Translations under genes and position numbers: made by a program
DNA from: Rhodospirillales bacterium
Lineage (GTDB): Bacteria; Pseudomonadota; Alphaproteobacteria; BOG-932; Roseiterribacteraceae
Direction: 5' to 3'
Assembly (NCBI GenBank): GCA_028291345.1
Contig: JAQGIF010000257.1
Coordinates: 1 to 35,714 of the forward strand
DNA length: 35,714 bases
Notes under the pieces: generated by a model
Seen by the model: only the letters and a program-made list of their open reading frames with translations
What the model was told of the DNA's origin: nothing
Database searches by the model: none
In this document: piece by piece, positions 9,074 to 16,322 of the stretch
Numbering within the stretch: the first letter of the stretch is position 1
How the letters are laid out: each line of letters opens with the position of its first letter

Positions 9074-9816
9074 GTCAGCTCATTTCGTCGGCGCAGGATC
9101 CATATTACTTCGATACCATTCAACCGCGAAGATTCAACCTCCAGCCCATAGGTGGGAGTTTTCGCGACATAGGCAAAGAGTTCCATCATCGCCGGGTAAT
9201 CCCAGACGTGGAAATGGATATTGGCCCGGATTTGCGTCATGAGCGCAATTTTCCCCGCCGCTTCGTCGCTGTGCAGATCGTCGACGCACCGGACCCATTC
9301 TTCGTAATGGCTCAGCAGCGAGGCGTCCGGCCCTTCTTCGTTGTCGCGGATCAGGTGATCCAGCCGCGTGACCTCGCGGTCCTTGTCGAAGGTGAAGCGC
9401 TTGTCCGGCAGCGCCATTACGGCGATGCCCGATGGCCGGAGCACCCTGGCGACCGAATGCAGCGCCCGTAGCGGATCCTCGACATGCTCCAGCACATGAT
9501 TGGCGATGATGAAATCCTGGCTCGCCGTTTCGATGCCCTTCATCGATTCGAGATCGCTCACCAGGTCGGGGCGCTGAATGTTCGCGACGTCGGGAAACGA
9601 GTTTCGCAGCTTTTCTGCCGGTTCGAAATCGGCATATCTCACAGTGACGCCGTTCGGTACCTTAAGGGCGGAGTGCAAAGCGCCGAACTCGATTCCTTCG
9701 CCGCGAATATAATCGCGGGCAACTAGCGCACGGATCTCGTAAGTGTCGAGTCGGGCCGAGGGCGGTGGGCTTAACCACCGGCGCAACCCGCCCCGTACCG
9801 CATTTGCGAGCTTCAC
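9070..9816 (-). CDS. Class I SAM-dependent methyltransferase
   Basis: The 248-residue protein is a Methyltransf_11/23-type enzyme. It has a somewhat unusual motif I (GEGIEFGALHSAL instead of a glycine-rich DxGxGxG). This is followed by VRYADFEP, the typical NHVLEHVEDPLRALHSVARVLRPSG segment, and VMALPDKRFTFDKDREVT. The last parts recall methyltransferases linked with glycosyltransferases. I chose the GTG at 9816, preceded by GGAG. A frame-open ATG at 9897 would overlap the upstream oxidoreductase gene by 47 bases and add low-complexity residues. Its stop overlaps the start of the methyltransferase-hydroxylase fusion by four bases. Confidence 0.75.
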   Translation of the reverse strand: MKLANAVRGGLRRWLSPPPSARLDTYEIRALVARDYIRGEGIEFGALHSALKVPNGVTVRYADFEPAEKLRNSFPDVANIQRPDLVSDLESMKGIETASQDFIIANHVLEHVEDPLRALHSVARVLRPSGIAVMALPDKRFTFDKDREVTRLDHLIRDNEEGPDASLLSHYEEWVRCVDDLHSDEAAGKIALMTQIRANIHFHVWDYPAMMELFAYVAKTPTYGLEVESSRLNGIEVIWILRRRNELT

Positions 9817-9850
9817 TTTCGCTATTCTCCAGTGGCCGACTCGCGTCGGC

Positions 9851-10720
9851 TCAGGCGAACTTGGAGATGACGTCGTCCGCGTAGCGGGCGATGGCATCCT
9901 TCTCCAGCTGGAGATCCTTGGTGCCGGGGCTGTAGATCTGCCACGGTTGGGTCATGATGCGGGTCACGCCCTGGTCCTCCAGCCGTTTGTAGCCGTCGAC
10001 ATCGAACACATCCATCGGTGTCGCCAGCACGTCGAAATCGTTCGGCTCGCGACCATATTCCTTGCGGTATTCGCGGATCTTATTGATGCTGTCGACGATG
10101 TCGGCGGCCGATTGCAGGTCGGAGAGCCAGCCGTCGCCGATGCGCGCGGCTCGGCGCATGGCCGCCTCGGAAATCCCGCCGACCCAGATCGGGATCGGCT
10201 TTGTCGGCGGCGGGTTCATCTCGATCCGGTCGAAGTTGTAATGCTTGCCGTGATATTCGACATATTTGCCGGTCCAGAGCAGCTTCATGATCTCGACCAT
10301 CTCGTCTGCGCGCTTGCCCCGGGTCGAGAATTCCTGGCCGAGCAATTCGAACTCGTCCTTCGACCAGCCCACGCCGATAGTCAGCACCACACGGTTGTCA
10401 GAGATGACGGCGGCCGTCGATACCGCCTTGGCGACGATGAAGGGGTTGCGCATCGGCAGCACGAAGGCGTTCGTGGTGAAGCGCAGCCGTTTCGTGACGG
10501 TCGCAAAGGCGCCCATCATGACGATCTGATCGGGCCAGTCGGTGAATTCGGGCCAGCGACGCGAGCCGTCGGGCGTGTAGGGGTAGGGGACGGTCAGCGT
10601 CTCGGGATTCACCGTGTGGTCGGACAACGTGATCATGTCCCATCCGGTCTGGTCGGCGGCGATGGCCAATTCGGGCAAATGAGCGACCGGTGTGAAGGAG
10701 CCGGATAGAGCGAACTTCAT
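9851..10720 (-). CDS. LLM class (luciferase-like) flavin/F420-dependent oxidoreductase
   Basis: The 289-residue protein has the bacterial luciferase-like TIM-barrel signature. It begins MKFALSGSF, followed by ELAIAADQTGWDMITLSDH, VLTIGVGWSKDEFELLG with GKRADEMVEIMKLLW, and PIPIWVGGISEAAMRRAARIGDGWL. This pattern matches the subgroup usually annotated as F420-dependent (TIGR03619-like). Many proteobacteria lack F420, so FMN may be the real cofactor. A GGGGATATC leader gives a good ribosome-binding site before the ATG at 10720. It heads a reverse operon with two methyltransferase genes, which suggests oxidation plus methylation of one substrate. Confidence 0.85.
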   Translation of the reverse strand: MKFALSGSFTPVAHLPELAIAADQTGWDMITLSDHTVNPETLTVPYPYTPDGSRRWPEFTDWPDQIVMMGAFATVTKRLRFTTNAFVLPMRNPFIVAKAVSTAAVISDNRVVLTIGVGWSKDEFELLGQEFSTRGKRADEMVEIMKLLWTGKYVEYHGKHYNFDRIEMNPPPTKPIPIWVGGISEAAMRRAARIGDGWLSDLQSAADIVDSINKIREYRKEYGREPNDFDVLATPMDVFDVDGYKRLEDQGVTRIMTQPWQIYSPGTKDLQLEKDAIARYADDVISKFA

Positions 10721-10848
10721 GATATCCCCAAGATTGCGGTCCGAATTGCTGCGGGACGGCGCGCGTCCCGGGTGGACGATTGACTAGGCCCACCGCTTCC
10801 GGCGGTCCAGTGGGAAATCGCATAAATCGATTTCCAGTTTTATTTCGA

Positions 10849-10873
10849 GGAACCTAAACAGTTGGCAGATGTT
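10849..10873 (+). promoter_or_regulatory. Candidate EcfG-type promoter (GGAAC-N16-TGTT)
   Basis: GGAAC at 10849-10853 and GTT at 10871-10873 are separated by 17 bases, giving GGAAC-N16-TGTT. The alphaproteobacterial general-stress consensus is GGAAC-N16/17-CGTT, so only one base of the -10 element differs. It lies 54 bases upstream of an EcfG-like sigma-factor gene, the expected place for an autoregulatory promoter. Confidence 0.65.
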
Positions 10874-10926
10874 CATACAAGCACAACGGAGATTTTATCC
10901 GTGCATTCGTAAAAATTCAGAGGCCT

Positions 10927-11514
10927 ATGGATATGCAAGCCCCGACCCCCAACCCGGCCGACGGCACTTCCACCAAGACGCTCTGGGAGCGCCGCGCTTT
11001 CGAAAAGCAGTTGCTGAACATCATTCCCGACCTTCGCGCCTTCGCCCGCTTCCTGGCCGGCAACCCGACCGAAGCCGACGATCTGGTGCAGGACACCGTG
11101 GTCCGCGCGCTGAACGCATATGACCATTTCGACCTGAACACCAACATCAAAGCGTGGACCTTCACGATCCTACGCAACATCCGCATCAACTCCTATCGCA
11201 AGCGCCGCTTCGAGGAACTTGACGACGCGACGATGGCCACCATGTCGGCCAAGGCCAACCAGGAAGACACTCTGGAGCTGAAAGAGGTTCTGCACGCGCT
11301 GGAAAGCCTCCCGACGGCCCAGCGCGAGGTCATTTCACTGGTTCGCGCTAGCGGCCTTTCCTATGAGGAGGCGGCCGAGATCATGGGCTGCAAGCTCGGC
11401 ACCATCAAAAGCCGCGTCAACCGCGCCGACGCCGCACTCCGCGCCGCCCTGGGCGCCGATTTTCGGGGCCCGCGCGCCGCCCGCCACCCTTCGGTGGACG
11501 AGGCTCGCGCCTGA
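10927..11514 (+). CDS. ECF RNA polymerase sigma factor, EcfG-like
   Basis: This 195-residue sigma-70 family protein has region 2 (about residues 28-95: IIPDLRAFARFLAGNPTEADDLVQDTVVRA...IKAWTFTILRN) and region 4 (about 118-172: LESLPTAQREVISLVRASGLSYEEAAEIMGCKLGTIKSRVNRA). These blocks resemble EcfG, the alphaproteobacterial general stress sigma factor held by the anti-sigma NepR and released by PhyR. Neither nepR nor phyR is visible nearby. The ATG at 10927 follows AGAGG; an ATG two codons later is possible. The candidate promoter at 10849-10873 suggests it is controlled by itself or by another EcfG. A strong hairpin follows the gene. Confidence 0.85.
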   Translation: MDMQAPTPNPADGTSTKTLWERRAFEKQLLNIIPDLRAFARFLAGNPTEADDLVQDTVVRALNAYDHFDLNTNIKAWTFTILRNIRINSYRKRRFEELDDATMATMSAKANQEDTLELKEVLHALESLPTAQREVISLVRASGLSYEEAAEIMGCKLGTIKSRVNRADAALRAALGADFRGPRAARHPSVDEARA

Positions 11515-11536
11515 TCGCTCGTACAAATCTGCCGCC

Positions 11537-11572
11537 GGAAACGCCTCCACGCAACCGCGTGGGGGCGTTTCC
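11537..11572 (+). terminator. Hairpin terminator after the sigma factor gene
   Basis: A 16-base stem (GGAAACGCCTCCACGC paired with GCGTGGGGGCGTTTCC, one G-U pair) closes a four-base AACC loop 22 bases after the sigma-factor stop. A real U-run is missing; the downstream bases are GTGTGGGTGACTATTTTCG. The stem is strong enough to act as a terminator or 3'-end stabiliser. Confidence 0.7.
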
Positions 11573-11673
11573 GTGTGGGTGACTATTTTCGTTTAGGACT
11601 GGGATCGACTTAGCTGCTAAATACCGGCGTCGATGCGGCATAGACCGCGATGACAGGGGCGGGGCTAACGCAG

Positions 11674-12210
11674 ATGAATGAGCACTCTTTCGGATCGATC
11701 AAACAGATTGCCTATCTGGTCGAGGATCTGGATTCCAGCCTGGCGAACTGGAGCCGTTATTCCGGCATCGGCCCGTGGACGATCTATAAGAATGTCACAC
11801 TCGTCGGCTGGTGCCGGGGTCACGATACCACTGTGACGATCGATGTCGGCCTGTCCTATCAGGACGGGGTCCAGATCGAGATCATCCAGCCGAAGAGCAA
11901 GACGGTCTCGCCGTATCAGCATTCCGACGGCCGCACGATGGTTGGCATGCACCATATGGCCTGGATGACCCAGAATTTCGACGAAGACGTAGCCAAAGCC
12001 AAAAGCCGTGGCCTGACGCTCTGCTTCACGGCATCCAATCCGGTGTCGCAGGTGGCGTATTTCGAATCCGCGAACGAGCCCGGCATTCTGTTCGAGTTCA
12101 TCCACGTCAACCCGGTGATCCAGGACGCGTTCGACCAGGGCGTCGCCGCCTCGCACGACTGGGACGGGCGCGAGCATTTACTGCAAGTCATCGATTTCGC
12201 GGCGATCTGA
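11674..12210 (+). CDS. VOC (glyoxalase/bleomycin resistance) family protein
   Basis: The 178-residue product has the paired beta-alpha-beta-beta-beta modules of VOC metalloenzymes. The first module begins GSIKQIAYLVEDLDSSLANWSRYSGIGPW. The second begins MVGMHHMAWMTQNFDEDVAKAKSRG and ends EFIHVN. Histidines in HHMAWM and an acidic residue near the C-terminus (FEFIH) are candidate metal ligands. Members of this Glyoxalase_4-like group include methylmalonyl-CoA epimerases and lyases of ring-cleavage pathways. The ATG at 11674 was preferred because the protein then begins right before the first module; an in-frame ATG at 11650 would add eight residues. Neither has a good ribosome-binding site. 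The flavoprotein gene starts three bases downstream, so the two form an operon. Confidence 0.8.
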   Translation: MNEHSFGSIKQIAYLVEDLDSSLANWSRYSGIGPWTIYKNVTLVGWCRGHDTTVTIDVGLSYQDGVQIEIIQPKSKTVSPYQHSDGRTMVGMHHMAWMTQNFDEDVAKAKSRGLTLCFTASNPVSQVAYFESANEPGILFEFIHVNPVIQDAFDQGVAASHDWDGREHLLQVIDFAAI

Positions 12211-12213
12211 ACC

Positions 12214-13680
12214 ATGGCTGATTTCGCAAAGCCGAACCTGCTCCGGGCCGCCGACGTCCTGGCCTGGACCGATGAAGCCGATGTGGTCGTCGTCGGGCTG
12301 GGGATGGCCGGTGCCTGCGCCGCGATCGAGGCTCGCGCCGCCGGGGCCGATGTTCTGGTGCTCGAGCGCGGCAGCGGCGTCAGCGGCACTACCACCAATG
12401 CCGCCGGCCATTTCTATCTGGGCGGCGGAACCCCTGTGCAGGTGGCATGCGGGTTCGAGGACACCGCGCAGGACATGTACGACTATCTGACCGCGGTGAC
12501 CCCCGACCCGGCGCCGGAGAAGATCCGCCTCTATTCAGACGAGAGCGTCGAACATTTCCATTGGCTCGAGGCGCATGGCGTGCCGTTCGACCGCTCCTAT
12601 TATCCGTATAAGAGCGTGGTGCAGCCGACCCGCGAATGTCTGATTTGGACCGGCAACGAAAAGGTCTGGCCCTATATTGAGCAGGCCAAGCCCGCGCCGC
12701 GTGGACACAAGGTGGCGTTCGACGGCGAAGAGGGCGGCGGCGCGCTAGCGGTCCAGACCTTGGCGGCCAAGGCGCAGGGGTTGGAGGCGCGCGCCTTGTT
12801 CGATGTGCGCGTGCGCGAGCTGATCGCCGACGGGAGCGGCCGCATTGTCGGCGTGCGGGCGACGCGGTTCGAGGAAGTCCTGCTTATCAAGGCGCGCCGC
12901 GCGGTGATGCTCGCGGCCGGCGGATTCGGTATGAACCTGGATATGGTTGCGCATTACGTGCCCGACCTGTCGCCGCCGACCTTCGTCCAGGGCGGCCCGA
13001 ACGACGACGGGACCAGCATCCTGCTCGGCATGTCGGCAGGCGGCGATGTCCGCAATATGGAAAAGCCGTTCATCACCTGTCCGTTCTATCCGCCCGAGCA
13101 ATTGCTGAAAGGCATATTGGTCAATAAACACGGTCAGCGCTTCGTCGCCGAAGACAGCTATCACAGCCGCAGCGCCGTGATCTCGCGTGAGCAGCCTGAT
13201 GGCGTCTGTTATCTGATCGTCGATGCCACAATCTTCGCCTATCCCCGCTTTGCCAAGATGATGAACCAGCAGTTGGTCGATGGCTGGGAGACGATCGCCG
13301 AGATGGAGGCGGCCTTAAGCCTGCCGGCCGGTTCGCTGGCCAAAACGCTGGCAGAATATAATTTCCATGCCGAAGGCGGCGAGGACCCGGAATTCCATAA
13401 ATATCCGGACTGGGTCGCGCCGCTGACGAATGGCCCTTATGTCGCCTTCGACCTGTCGGTCGGCAAGGCTGTTTATACCGGCTTCACGCTCGGAGGCCTT
13501 GCGGTGTCGGTCGATGCCGAGGTGCTGACGCCGGATGGTAAGCCGGTGCCGGGCCTGTATGCGGCGGGTGCCTGCGCCTCCAACATCGCACAGGACAGCC
13601 GGGGTTATGCCAGCGGCACCTGCATCGGCGAGGCGTCCTTTTTCGGCCGCCGTGGTGGAAGGCATGCGGCACGCGCGTGA
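12214..13680 (+). CDS. FAD-dependent oxidoreductase (fumarate reductase/KstD-like flavoprotein)
   Basis: This 488-residue FAD_binding_2 flavoprotein has the N-terminal dinucleotide fold VVVVGLGMAGACAAIEA (Gly28-Gly33) with Glu51 as ribose ligand. A LAAGGFGMN segment lies in the middle. The C-terminal FAD segment is TPDGKPVPGLYAAGACASN...YASGTCIGEASFFGRRGG. This is the architecture shared by fumarate reductases, 3-ketosteroid dehydrogenases and urocanate reductases, which catalyse dehydrogenation or enoate reduction. There is no signal peptide. It follows the VOC gene by three bases. A role in oxidising a cyclic ketone or CoA-ester intermediate is plausible but unproven. Confidence 0.85.
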   Translation: MADFAKPNLLRAADVLAWTDEADVVVVGLGMAGACAAIEARAAGADVLVLERGSGVSGTTTNAAGHFYLGGGTPVQVACGFEDTAQDMYDYLTAVTPDPAPEKIRLYSDESVEHFHWLEAHGVPFDRSYYPYKSVVQPTRECLIWTGNEKVWPYIEQAKPAPRGHKVAFDGEEGGGALAVQTLAAKAQGLEARALFDVRVRELIADGSGRIVGVRATRFEEVLLIKARRAVMLAAGGFGMNLDMVAHYVPDLSPPTFVQGGPNDDGTSILLGMSAGGDVRNMEKPFITCPFYPPEQLLKGILVNKHGQRFVAEDSYHSRSAVISREQPDGVCYLIVDATIFAYPRFAKMMNQQLVDGWETIAEMEAALSLPAGSLAKTLAEYNFHAEGGEDPEFHKYPDWVAPLTNGPYVAFDLSVGKAVYTGFTLGGLAVSVDAEVLTPDGKPVPGLYAAGACASNIAQDSRGYASGTCIGEASFFGRRGGRHAARA

Positions 13681-13722
13681 ACTGACAAGCGCAATTAACG
13701 CCTCCCCTCTGGCGCTGCGGAC

Positions 13723-14211
13723 GTGAATCGCATGTTCGTATTGGCGGCCACGTCCGCGGTTATTTTTCTGATGTCGGCGGTTCCGACTGCCGGACAGCCT
13801 GCATACCCGGCCTTCACGACAGATCCATCCAAGGTAGAAACGGAGTCTCAGGATCAGGCCTGGAAGAGAGACCTCGACAAAGCATGCCGGTATCTCAAGG
13901 GTACGCGAACTCCCTCGGAGTCGGAGGCGCAAGAGTGCCGACGTCTGGCCGACCAGGAGCCTCGATGCCTTGGCTATAGGGACTTCGCCTCGATTTATTT
14001 GCGAATGAAGGATGATGGAGCCGTGCCCACAGATGTCGCCGAAGGATTAGCGTCTATGGAGAAGAATACCGAGCTATATCCCCGGGATTTTTTCAACGCG
14101 GTAAGGCGACTCTATCAAATCATCTTCTTCTCTGACCGTAAAAATCTGGGGACTAATGAACAGTTCAGCGAACGTGCGTACCGTGCGTGCATGTCGGGGC
14201 CCTTACTTTAA
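13723..14211 (+). CDS. Secreted protein of unknown function with four cysteines
   Basis: I do not recognise this 162-residue protein. It begins with a signal peptide (MNRMFVLAATSAVIFLMSAVPTAG, likely cleaved near residue 24). The rest is a hydrophilic, mostly helical chain with four cysteines in the contexts KACRYL, QECRRL, PRCLGY and RACMSG, suggesting two disulfides in the periplasm. Base composition and codon use look less GC-biased than in neighbours (many AT-ending codons in 13980-14160), which may point to separate acquisition. The start is a GTG at 13723; an ATG at 13732 is an alternative. It lies between the flavoprotein and the PQQ dehydrogenase on the same strand, with no clear functional tie. 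Confidence 0.6.
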   Translation: MNRMFVLAATSAVIFLMSAVPTAGQPAYPAFTTDPSKVETESQDQAWKRDLDKACRYLKGTRTPSESEAQECRRLADQEPRCLGYRDFASIYLRMKDDGAVPTDVAEGLASMEKNTELYPRDFFNAVRRLYQIIFFSDRKNLGTNEQFSERAYRACMSGPLL

Positions 14212-14303
14212 GCGCTTCGGCTAAGACCTCGCGGGCGGGGGATGGCGGCTGAAGGACAACGCTTCGGAGGCCCTTGCCAACCGTGCGCTTGAATGGTTTC
14301 GTG

Positions 14304-14341
14304 CCCGAAAGCCGCCAAGAAAGGGCGGAGAGATTTTCGGG
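14304..14341 (+). promoter_or_regulatory. Possible leader hairpin before the PQQ dehydrogenase gene
   Basis: CCCGAAA (14304-14310) can pair with TTTCGGG (14335-14341), and the inner CCGCC can pair with GGCGG, forming a two-part stem. The stem's right edge touches the GGGGAGGG ribosome-binding site of the gene starting at 14352. It could influence translation, but the evidence is only this pairing. Confidence 0.3.
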
Positions 14342-14351
14342 GAGGGCGGTC

Positions 14352-16184
14352 ATGAAGCTGCTGACGGCAATAATGTTGTGTCTTGCGTTTTTCGTCGGGC
14401 GGACTTCGTTCGCCGAACCCGATGGCGGCAAGCTTTTTGCTGACCGTTGCTCCGGCTGCCACGACCACGCGCGGGGGCGCATTCCGCCGCGTTATATGCT
14501 CAACCGGATGTGGCCCGATCAGGTCGTGACGGCGCTGACGACCGGGCCGATGAAGCAGCAGGCCGCCGGCCTCAGCCAAGACGATATCAAGGCGCTGGTG
14601 TTCTTCCTGACCCGCATGAAAGCCGGCGCAGCCGAACCCGATCCGAAGGCCAATCTCTGCGCCCGGGCCGCCGGCCCTATCGATTTCAAGCGACCAGGGT
14701 GGAACGGCTGGGGCCACGATATCGAGAATACCCGCTTCCAACCCGAACCTGGCCTTGCCGCGCAGGACGTGCCGCGCCTCAAACTGAAATGGGCCTTCGC
14801 CTATCCCGGAAGCCAGACGATCGGGCAACCGGTGGTCGTCGGCGATCGGCTGTTCGTGACCGCCGTCAACGGCCGAATGTTTTCGCTCGACGCTAAGACC
14901 GGATGCACCTTCTGGAGCTTTAAAATGGATACACCGGTCAAGGCGGCGGTCACCATTGGACGCATGAAAGGCGACAGCTCCTCGCGCACCGCCGTATATT
15001 TCGGCGACATGGACGGCTTCGTTTCCGCGATCGACGCTGCGGACGGGCGGGTGCTGTGGAAGGCCAAGGCCGACCCGCATCCACTGGCCCAGGTCCGCGG
15101 TTCGCCGACGCTCTATCAGGGGCGGCTCTATGTGCCGATTTCGTCGGCGGAAGAGAGGGCGAGCGGCGACCCGGGCTATTCGTGCTGCACCTTCCGGGGC
15201 GGGCTCGTCGCGCTGGACGCCGCGACAGGAAAGATCATCTGGAAAAGTCATACCATCGTCGAGACCCCGAAGAAGATCGGAAAGAATCCGGCCGGGACCG
15301 ACATATACGGCCCGGCCGGCGGATCGGTCTGGAACGCGCCGACAATCGATGTGAAGCGCCGGCGAATCTATGTCGGCACCGGCAATTCCTATAGCACGCA
15401 GGAAAACGCGGCGACCGATTCCGTCATGGCGTTCGACCTCGATAGCGGCAAACGGCTCTGGTTTACCCAGGCCACCCAGCATGACACCTGGGTGGTCTGC
15501 ACGACGCCAGGGACTGGCAACTGCCCACTGGACATCGGGCCAGATTTCGATTTCGGCAGCTCGACGGTGCTGCGCACGGCATCCAACGGCAAGCAGGTGA
15601 TCCTCGCCGGCCAGAAAAGCGGCGCTGTCTATGGCTTCGATCCCGATGACAATGGCAAGATCATGTGGCGCGTGCCGCTCGGCGTCGGCGGCGCATTCGG
15701 TGGCGTCGAGCATGGCATCGCCGCCGAGGGAGACAAGGTCTATGTCGCGATCTCCGACGTGATGGCGACAGTCGCCGCCGCGCCCGAACAGCTCGTGCCG
15801 CACAAGGCAGGCGGGATATCGGCGCTAAACATCCTGACCGGCGCCGCGATCTGGCACACCGCCGCGCCGGAACCGGTCTGCGGCTGGGGCAAGGAAAGCT
15901 GCTTCGCGGCCCAGCCCGCGGCGGTGACGGCGATCCCGGGCGTTGTGTTTTCCGGTTCGCTGGACGGCCATATCCGCGCCTTCGGCGCGGCGGACGGCAC
16001 CGTGGTCTGGGACTTCGATACTGGCCATGGGTTCGATGCGGTGAATGGCGCGAAAGCCGATGGCGGCGCGATCACCGGCTATGGCCAGATCGTCGCGGGC
16101 GGTACGCTCTATTTGAATTCAGGCGGCGGCTATCACGGGCCGCCGGGCAATGCGCTGCTGGCGTTTACAGTCGACGGGAAATAG
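14352..16184 (+). CDS. PQQ-dependent quinohaemoprotein dehydrogenase, polyvinyl-alcohol dehydrogenase-like
   Basis: The 610-residue periplasmic enzyme has a signal peptide (MKLLTAIMLCLAFFVGRTSFA), a short cytochrome c domain with the haem motif CSGCH at 33-37, and an eight-bladed PQQ propeller. The propeller shows repeated blade motifs such as GRMFSLDAKTG, GFVSAIDAADGRVLWK, GLVALDAATGKIIWK and GHIRAFGAADGTVVWDFD. A vicinal cysteine pair (YSCC, 278-279) matches the disulfide ring next to PQQ in quinoprotein alcohol dehydrogenases. The order haem domain first, propeller second is that of sphingomonad PVA dehydrogenase, whereas most quinohaemoprotein alcohol dehydrogenases have haem at the C-terminus. 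The ATG at 14352 has a strong GGGGAGGG site; an in-frame upstream start would hide the signal peptide. No PVA hydrolase gene is adjacent, so the true substrate may be another secondary alcohol. Confidence 0.85.
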   Translation: MKLLTAIMLCLAFFVGRTSFAEPDGGKLFADRCSGCHDHARGRIPPRYMLNRMWPDQVVTALTTGPMKQQAAGLSQDDIKALVFFLTRMKAGAAEPDPKANLCARAAGPIDFKRPGWNGWGHDIENTRFQPEPGLAAQDVPRLKLKWAFAYPGSQTIGQPVVVGDRLFVTAVNGRMFSLDAKTGCTFWSFKMDTPVKAAVTIGRMKGDSSSRTAVYFGDMDGFVSAIDAADGRVLWKAKADPHPLAQVRGSPTLYQGRLYVPISSAEERASGDPGYSCCTFRGGLVALDAATGKIIWKSHTIVETPKKIGKNPAGTDIYGPAGGSVWNAPTIDVKRRRIYVGTGNSYSTQENAATDSVMAFDLDSGKRLWFTQATQHDTWVVCTTPGTGNCPLDIGPDFDFGSSTVLRTASNGKQVILAGQKSGAVYGFDPDDNGKIMWRVPLGVGGAFGGVEHGIAAEGDKVYVAISDVMATVAAAPEQLVPHKAGGISALNILTGAAIWHTAAPEPVCGWGKESCFAAQPAAVTAIPGVVFSGSLDGHIRAFGAADGTVVWDFDTGHGFDAVNGAKADGGAITGYGQIVAGGTLYLNSGGGYHGPPGNALLAFTVDGK

Positions 16185-16200
16185 TCAAAATTATTAACCA

Positions 16201-16305
16201 GTCATGGCCGGGCTTGACCGGGCTACCACGCGGTTCCGCTAGCGCCTATGTTGTACTTTCGCGCGTGAGGCGCCGCGTGGATAGCGGGTCAAGCCCGCGC
16301 ATGAC
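16201..16305. repeat. Palindromic intergenic repeat, family B
   Basis: The left arm (16201-16233, starting GTCATGGCCGGGCTTGACC and ending ACGCGG) and the inverse of the right arm (16273-16305, GTCATGCGCGGGCTTGACC ... ACGCGG) match along about 33 bases with few differences. It occupies the gap between the convergent PQQ dehydrogenase and isomerase-like genes. The motif GTCATGxxCGGGCTTGACCCG is a well-known type of dispersed alphaproteobacterial palindrome. Here it could act as a two-way transcription end. Confidence 0.8.
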
Positions 16306-16322
16306 GTGGTGAGAGAGGATGT

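Noticed and set aside
9743-10708. Open forward frame of 321 codons opposite the luciferase-like gene
   Set aside because: No ribosome-binding site or family motif; the reverse gene carries all conserved LLM segments.
14208-15803. Open reverse frame of 531 codons opposite the PQQ dehydrogenase
   Set aside because: No motifs, composition of a shadow frame, and the forward gene has signal peptide, haem site and propeller repeats.
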